Below the pieces are notes generated by a model. The model was not told the origin of the DNA and searched no databases. It was given only the letters and a program-made list of their open reading frames with translations. A stretch of DNA of 10,469 bases from Flavobacteriales bacterium. Its GTDB lineage: Bacteria; Bacteroidota; Bacteroidia; Flavobacteriales; UA16. The stretch covers positions 1 to 10,469 of the forward strand of contig JAURKF010000239.1 in the NCBI GenBank assembly GCA_030831885.1. Reading direction: 5' to 3'. Positions 6,809-10,469 of this stretch are shown piece after piece (the stretch's first letter is position 1; every line of letters starts with the position of its first letter). Both the position numbers and the translations under genes were made by a program.

Positions 6809-6901
6809 ACCGAGTTGAAATGAATGGCTTATTCTAATTGAATTAGCCTTGGAAGTTGATAATCGCGGCCGTCACTAAGTTGACTGCCTTATACTATTGG
6901 T

Positions 6902-8362
6902 ATGGGATGTTCTAGTTGTTCAACCGGCGGTAATGGCCTTCCCGGCGGTTGTAAAAATAACGGTGCCTGTGGCACCTATGGCTGTAATAAGCTGGATGTA
7001 TTCGACTGGTTAGCCGGCATGGAATTGCCACAAGGACAAAAGCCATTCGATATCGTTGAAATTCGCTTCAAGAACAGCAGAAAAGGTTTTTTCCGAAACA
7101 CCGGCAATCTCGAATTATACTCAGGCGATGTGGTCTGTGTGGATGTTTCACCGGGCTTTGATGTAGGTGTTGTAAGCCTTACAGGCGAGCTGGTAAAAAT
7201 CCAGATGAAGCGAAAAGAAGTCAAGGATAATTACGAAATCAAAAAAGTACTTCGCAAAGCCACCGATGACGATATCAACCGCTGGCAGGATGGCCGCAAA
7301 GTTGAACACACGACCATGATGCGGGCGCGCACCATTGCGCGTGAACTGCGACTGGAAATGAAGTTGAGCGATGTGGAATACCAGGGCGACAAGACAAAAG
7401 CCACATTCTATTACACCGCAGATGATCGTGTCGATTTTCGTGAGCTCATAAAAAAATATGCCGAGGAATTTCGGGTTCGAATCGACATGCGCCAAATTGG
7501 CTATCGTTTCGAGGCAGGTCGTCTCGGCGGAATAGGAAGCTGCGGCCGAGAGCTATGTTGCTCGAGCTGGCTCACAGACTTCCGTGCCGTCAGTACCAGC
7601 GCAGCGCGCTATCAGCAGCTTTCTCTTAATCCAACCAAACTTGCAGGGCAGTGCGGCAAGCTCAAATGCTGTTTAAACTTCGAACTCGATCAATATGTAG
7701 AAGCATTGCGCGATTTTCCATCGGTCAATACCCGCCTTCGTTTGCCAAAAGGCACTGCGTCGCATTTCAAAACCGATATTTTTCAGCGCATCATGTTTTT
7801 CATCTACGACGGGCAACCCGGTGAAGCGCCGTTTCCCCTGAGCGTTGACTCGGTGAAAGAAATTCTTGAGAAGAATAAAAAGGGAATTGAAATTGCGGAT
7901 TTTGATCAATTCCTCATCGAAGAAACCATTGAAAAGGATACCGATTTTGCAGAAGTAGTAGGGCAAGACAGCCTGACGCGCTTCGATAAAACTCGAAGTC
8001 GTTCTCGTGGCGGCAAAAACCGAGGACGCAAAGGAGATGGAAGAGGTCCCAGTAATAGGACGGATAAGGGTCCACGACCAATTGCTCTTGAAGGCAAGCA
8101 GACTTCAGAACGTTCCGATCGTCCCAACCAACCCGATAGACCAAAGCAAGGTCCACCTCGCGAGGGTAATGCTCCGCGCAACGATCGCGGACCGCGCGAA
8201 CCAAAAGGCCCTAAGCCAAATTCAGAGGGAGCGGCTCAGGGCAAACAACCCTCCAACGATAATCGCCCAAGAGGAGGCGGAGGTCGTCGTAACCAACGGC
8301 ATAGAGGCAACTCGGGAAACCAACAGGGTGATAATAACCCGCCAAGCAATCCGCCCGCATGA
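6902..8362 (+). CDS. ricT: PSP1-domain protein, RicT/YaaT family, with Cys-rich N-terminus and basic disordered tail
   Basis: The family is named for Bacillus subtilis RicT (YaaT), part of the RicAFT complex that carries iron-sulfur clusters and affects RNase Y-dependent RNA maturation, sporulation and biofilm. The function in Bacteroidota is not established. The 486-residue protein has three parts. Residues 1-30 are rich in Cys and Gly (Cys3, 6, 17, 23, 28). Residues about 50-290 are the PSP1 core, with IRFKNSRKGFFRN, YTADDRVDFRELIKKYA and RIDMRQIGYR. It also has paired motifs C214-x4-CC (219-220) and C251-x4-CC (256-257), which match the cluster-ligand pattern of the family. Residues about 362-486 are a low-complexity tail of Arg, Gly, Pro, Asn and Lys with no predicted fold, possibly RNA-binding. 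Its own promoter lies upstream at 6775-6808. The TGA stop overlaps the ATG of gldH (ATGA), indicating translational coupling. ATG at 6902 is chosen because the conserved Cys-rich segment begins there. Confidence 0.9.
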   Translation: MGCSSCSTGGNGLPGGCKNNGACGTYGCNKLDVFDWLAGMELPQGQKPFDIVEIRFKNSRKGFFRNTGNLELYSGDVVCVDVSPGFDVGVVSLTGELVKIQMKRKEVKDNYEIKKVLRKATDDDINRWQDGRKVEHTTMMRARTIARELRLEMKLSDVEYQGDKTKATFYYTADDRVDFRELIKKYAEEFRVRIDMRQIGYRFEAGRLGGIGSCGRELCCSSWLTDFRAVSTSAARYQQLSLNPTKLAGQCGKLKCCLNFELDQYVEALRDFPSVNTRLRLPKGTASHFKTDIFQRIMFFIYDGQPGEAPFPLSVDSVKEILEKNKKGIEIADFDQFLIEETIEKDTDFAEVVGQDSLTRFDKTRSRSRGGKNRGRKGDGRGPSNRTDKGPRPIALEGKQTSERSDRPNQPDRPKQGPPREGNAPRNDRGPREPKGPKPNSEGAAQGKQPSNDNRPRGGGGRRNQRHRGNSGNQQGDNNPPSNPPA

Positions 8363-8823
8363 AAATTGTAGTATTTATGGCATTGTGCGCATTGAGCCTA
8401 ATAGCTTGCTCCAAACGCAGCGAATTCGAAGGCAATCAGCGTATTCACATCGAGGGCTGGGTTGCAGAAGAACCTATTCATTTTGAATTCGAAACAAACG
8501 ATACGGTTAAGCTCCACAATTTTTATATCGACGTGCGCAACCGTGAAGATTATGCATTCAGCAATATCTTCTTTTTTGTAGAAATGGAATTTCCCAACGG
8601 CAAGAAATCAGTCGATACAGTTGAGTGCGCCCTCGCAGATGACCAAGGACACTGGTTCGGCTCGGCATCGGCCAACATATACGAACATGAATTTCTATAC
8701 CAACGCGCGAAACAATTTCCTTTAGGCGGCAGATATAAAATTGATATCCGACAAGGGATGCGTCAATCGCCGTTGAAAGGCATTACCGATGTAGGCTTCA
8801 AACTTACCCACACGGAGCCTTAA
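8359..8823 (+). CDS. gldH: Gliding motility lipoprotein GldH
   Basis: GldH is an envelope lipoprotein required for gliding in Flavobacterium johnsoniae, where mutants also lose chitin use and some phage sensitivity. Its biochemical role is unknown, and it also occurs in non-gliding Bacteroidota. The 154-residue protein begins with a short lipoprotein signal peptide ending in the lipobox LIAC (residues 14-17), so Cys17 is the lipidated residue. The mature part shows the family landmarks HFEFETNDTV, NFYIDVRNREDYAFSNIFFF, VDTVECALADDQGHWFG and the C-terminal GITDVGFKL. The residues after Cys17 (SKRSEFE) do not form an obvious acidic surface-export signal, so periplasmic-side retention is more likely (inference). 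The start codon overlaps the ricT stop by four bases. The complex I genes begin 113 bases downstream. Confidence 0.92.
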   Translation: MKIVVFMALCALSLIACSKRSEFEGNQRIHIEGWVAEEPIHFEFETNDTVKLHNFYIDVRNREDYAFSNIFFFVEMEFPNGKKSVDTVECALADDQGHWFGSASANIYEHEFLYQRAKQFPLGGRYKIDIRQGMRQSPLKGITDVGFKLTHTEP

Positions 8824-8877
8824 GCCCTTTCGAAAAAACACTATTTGAACTTGGAAAAAATTCAGCTGTTTAGGCTG

Positions 8878-8904
8878 TTGATACTAGGCATCCGTTTAAT
8901 TTTA
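8878..8904 (+). promoter_or_regulatory. Weak promoter candidate for the nuo operon
   Basis: In the 113-base gap between gldH and nuoA, TTG (8878-8880) is followed after 16 bases by TAATTTTA (8897-8904), which matches TAnnTTTG at five of six defined positions. The spacing is one base under the usual range. The -7 match lies inside a small CCGT/ACGG inverted repeat (8892-8907). No terminator was found after gldH, so read-through from ricT-gldH into nuo is also possible. Confidence 0.25.
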
Positions 8905-8936
8905 CGGCCAATTCAAAAAACACGTTCAGGAAGTTT

Positions 8937-9311
8937 ATGGAATCAACACCTTCTATGGTTGAGCAATACCTACCCATCGTGGCTATGGCTGCAATTGCTC
9001 TAGGATTTGTAGTCACTACCATGCTCGCTACCCACTGGTTGGGACCAAGACGCAAGACACGGATAAAAAGCGACCCTTTCGAATGTGGTGTTGAGGTGCA
9101 AGGAAATGCGCGATCGCCCTTTTCCATCAAGTATTTCTTAGTCGCCATTCTCTTCGTTCTATTCGATGTAGAGGTAATCTTCATGTACCCATGGGCGGTG
9201 AACTTCAAAGAACTAGGAGTGTTTGGATTGTTAGAGATGTTTTCATTTATGGCGCTGATGATTGTAGGCCTCGTTTACATCATTCGCCGTGGCGCATTGA
9301 AATGGGAATAA
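8937..9311 (+). CDS. nuoA: NADH:quinone oxidoreductase subunit A
   Basis: NuoA is a small membrane subunit at the junction between the membrane arm and the quinone-binding part of respiratory complex I. The 124-residue protein has the expected three membrane helices at about residues 10-32, 63-85 and 95-116. The conserved loop between the first two carries FECGVE (48-53), and helix 2 starts after ARSPFSIKYF. Conserved acidic residues sit in FDVEVIF (76-82), the family's membrane signature. Length and order match homologues closely. It is the first gene of the run nuoA-nuoB-nuoC, with nuoB 54 bases downstream. The ATG at 8937 gives the usual short N-terminus; Met7 would be an alternative. Confidence 0.96.
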   Translation: MESTPSMVEQYLPIVAMAAIALGFVVTTMLATHWLGPRRKTRIKSDPFECGVEVQGNARSPFSIKYFLVAILFVLFDVEVIFMYPWAVNFKELGVFGLLEMFSFMALMIVGLVYIIRRGALKWE

Positions 9312-9365
9312 TTTACCCGTTTCCAATGACTCATCAACTCATTTCCGTTTAATCTCATTTTCAAG

Positions 9366-9917
9366 ATGACAACCAACGTTGATATTAAAAGCGATTACAA
9401 ACCCGAAGGCTTCGAAGGCCAGGGCTTTTTCGCTACCAGTCTCGACAAGGCAGTAGGTTTGGCTCGTGCCAACTCTCTCTGGCCTTTGCCGTTTGCCACT
9501 TCATGTTGTGGTATCGAATTCATGGCAACCATGGCTTCACACTACGACCTGTCGCGCTTTGGCATGGAGCGCTTGAGTTTTTCGCCGCGCCAAGCTGATT
9601 TGCTCATGGTGATGGGAACCATCTCCAAGAAAATGGCACCTATCCTTCGTCAGGTATATGAGCAAATGGCTGAGCCAAAATGGGTATTAAGCATGGGCGC
9701 ATGCGCCAGCAGCGGCGGAATTTTCGATACGTACTCGGTACTTCAAGGAATCGATAGAATCATTCCGGTTGACGTTTACATTCCCGGTTGTCCGCCGCGT
9801 CCCGAACAAGTGCTCGATGGCATCTTGAAAATTCAAGAACTTGCTAAAAATGAGGCGCGCACTCGCCGCACCTCACCCGAATACAAAGCCATGCTCGCCA
9901 AATACGGTCTCGAATAA
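9366..9917 (+). CDS. nuoB: NADH:quinone oxidoreductase subunit B (cluster N2 subunit)
   Basis: NuoB holds the terminal iron-sulfur cluster N2 that passes electrons to quinone at the base of the complex I peripheral arm. All four cluster ligands are visible: the tandem Cys47-Cys48 in [12 protein letters not shown], Cys113 in MGACASSGG and Cys142 in IPGCPPRPE. The helix [19 protein letters not shown] is also typical. The 183-residue length is normal for Bacteroidota NuoB, with a slightly longer Lys/Arg-rich C-terminus. The TAA stop shares one base with the ATG of nuoC (TAATG), so the two are probably translationally coupled. Confidence 0.97.
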   Translation: MTTNVDIKSDYKPEGFEGQGFFATSLDKAVGLARANSLWPLPFATSCCGIEFMATMASHYDLSRFGMERLSFSPRQADLLMVMGTISKKMAPILRQVYEQMAEPKWVLSMGACASSGGIFDTYSVLQGIDRIIPVDVYIPGCPPRPEQVLDGILKIQELAKNEARTRRTSPEYKAMLAKYGLE

Positions 9918-10456
9918 TGCATCACGAAATACATCCCAATGCATCGCCTGCAACCATTGAGTTGCACAATCACATCAAGGATGCACTCCTTCAATCCTTC
10001 GATAATGATATCACGGGTTCACAAATCGATTACGATTTCCCGGTTTTCACGGTAGCCAAAAATCGCATTCACGATGTTCTGGAATTTTTGAAGAACAGCG
10101 AAAACATGGGATTCAAATTCCTCACGACCCTGTGCGGAGTGCATTACCCAGAAAACAAGGGAAGTGAGTTTGCACTCGTATATCAGTTGCACAACATGGA
10201 GAAGAATAACCGAGTGCGCATCAAAACATTCATGTCCTCGGCCGATTTGAATGTGCCGACAGCAACCGACCTCTGGCTCGGAGCCAACTGGATGGAGCGC
10301 GAAGCATTCGACTTCTATGGATTCCGTTTTCAGGGCCACCCCGATTTGCGCCGCATCCTCAATATGGATGAGATGAACTACCATCCGCTGCGCAAAGAAT
10401 ACGCGCTGGAAGATGCCGGACGCGACGATAAAGAAGATAAATATTTCGGACGATAA
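9917..10456 (+). CDS. nuoC: NADH:quinone oxidoreductase subunit C (30 kDa subunit)
   Basis: NuoC is a soluble peripheral-arm subunit that packs against NuoD near the quinone site. The 179-residue protein carries the 30-kDa subunit signature in its second half: WMEREAFDFYGFRFQGHPD (125-143) followed by LRRILNMDE, and then the conserved HPLRKEY (156-162). The N-terminal half has the usual alpha/beta pattern (GFKFLTTLCGVHYPE, then FALVYQLHNM). It is a free-standing NuoC rather than the NuoCD fusion found in enterobacteria. The start overlaps the nuoB stop by one base, and the next start codon follows four bases after its stop. Confidence 0.96.
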   Translation: MHHEIHPNASPATIELHNHIKDALLQSFDNDITGSQIDYDFPVFTVAKNRIHDVLEFLKNSENMGFKFLTTLCGVHYPENKGSEFALVYQLHNMEKNNRVRIKTFMSSADLNVPTATDLWLGANWMEREAFDFYGFRFQGHPDLRRILNMDEMNYHPLRKEYALEDAGRDDKEDKYFGR

Positions 10457-10460
10457 GATC

Positions 10461-10469
10461 ATGAAAGGA
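10461..10469 (+). CDS. nuoD: Start of the next nuo gene, probably nuoD (only three codons in window)
   Basis: An ATG at 10461 followed by AAA GGA lies four bases after the nuoC stop. Operon order (nuoA, B, C, then D as a separate gene) suggests this is the 49-kDa subunit NuoD. The visible three residues alone cannot prove it. Confidence 0.45.

Noticed and set aside
7148..7495. A 115-codon minus-strand frame opposite the PSP1 core of ricT
   Set aside because: It is antisense to a conserved domain and has no promoter or motif support.
8007..8486. A 159-codon plus-strand frame overlapping the end of ricT and start of gldH
   Set aside because: It is an out-of-frame reading of the Arg/Gly/Pro-rich ricT tail, whose composition keeps other frames open. 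The ricT and gldH frames are both supported by conserved motifs.
10019..10462. A 147-codon minus-strand frame opposite nuoC
   Set aside because: nuoC on the plus strand is certain from its signature motif, and the antisense translation shows no family features.

Overview
The window looks like chromosomal DNA of a Bacteroidota species. Four things point there: a gliding-motility lipoprotein gene (gldH), a large secreted protein ending in a probable type IX secretion (T9SS) C-terminal domain, a split nuoA-nuoB-nuoC order with separate C and D subunits, and promoter-like sequences of the Bacteroidota type (TTG, then TAnnTTTG) in place of strong Shine-Dalgarno sites. The genus cannot be fixed from the sequence alone.

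Layout. Bases 1-842 (+) hold the 3' quarter of mfd, the transcription-repair coupling factor. It converges, with one base between the stops, on a minus-strand gene for a small single-pass membrane protein (844-1176, DUF3592-like). Upstream of that, also on the minus strand, is a 1056-residue secreted cell-surface protein (1248-4418) with a LamG/concanavalin-like lectin domain, a Bacteroidota-specific second domain and a probable T9SS sorting domain. A strong intrinsic terminator (1189-1220) separates these two minus-strand genes. The 430-bp gap 4419-4848 has no convincing protein gene. It holds a dense series of inverted repeats, one of them a textbook minus-strand terminator with a UUCG loop, and is the least explained part of the window.

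From 4849 onward everything is on the plus strand: recO (recombination mediator), holB (DNA polymerase III delta'), then a fresh promoter and ricT (PSP1/YaaT family) overlapping gldH by four bases, then the start of the respiratory complex I operon: nuoA, nuoB, nuoC and the first three codons of what is probably nuoD.

How they fit together. mfd, recO and holB are housekeeping genes of DNA repair and replication. ricT and gldH appear translationally coupled. The nuo genes form a tight operon encoding membrane and peripheral-arm parts of NADH:quinone oxidoreductase. The minus-strand block 844-4418 with its structured upstream region sits between housekeeping genes and looks like an accessory insertion. 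Nothing in the window is clearly a new defence or mobile system; the best candidate for something undescribed is the structured non-coding stretch 4564-4736.
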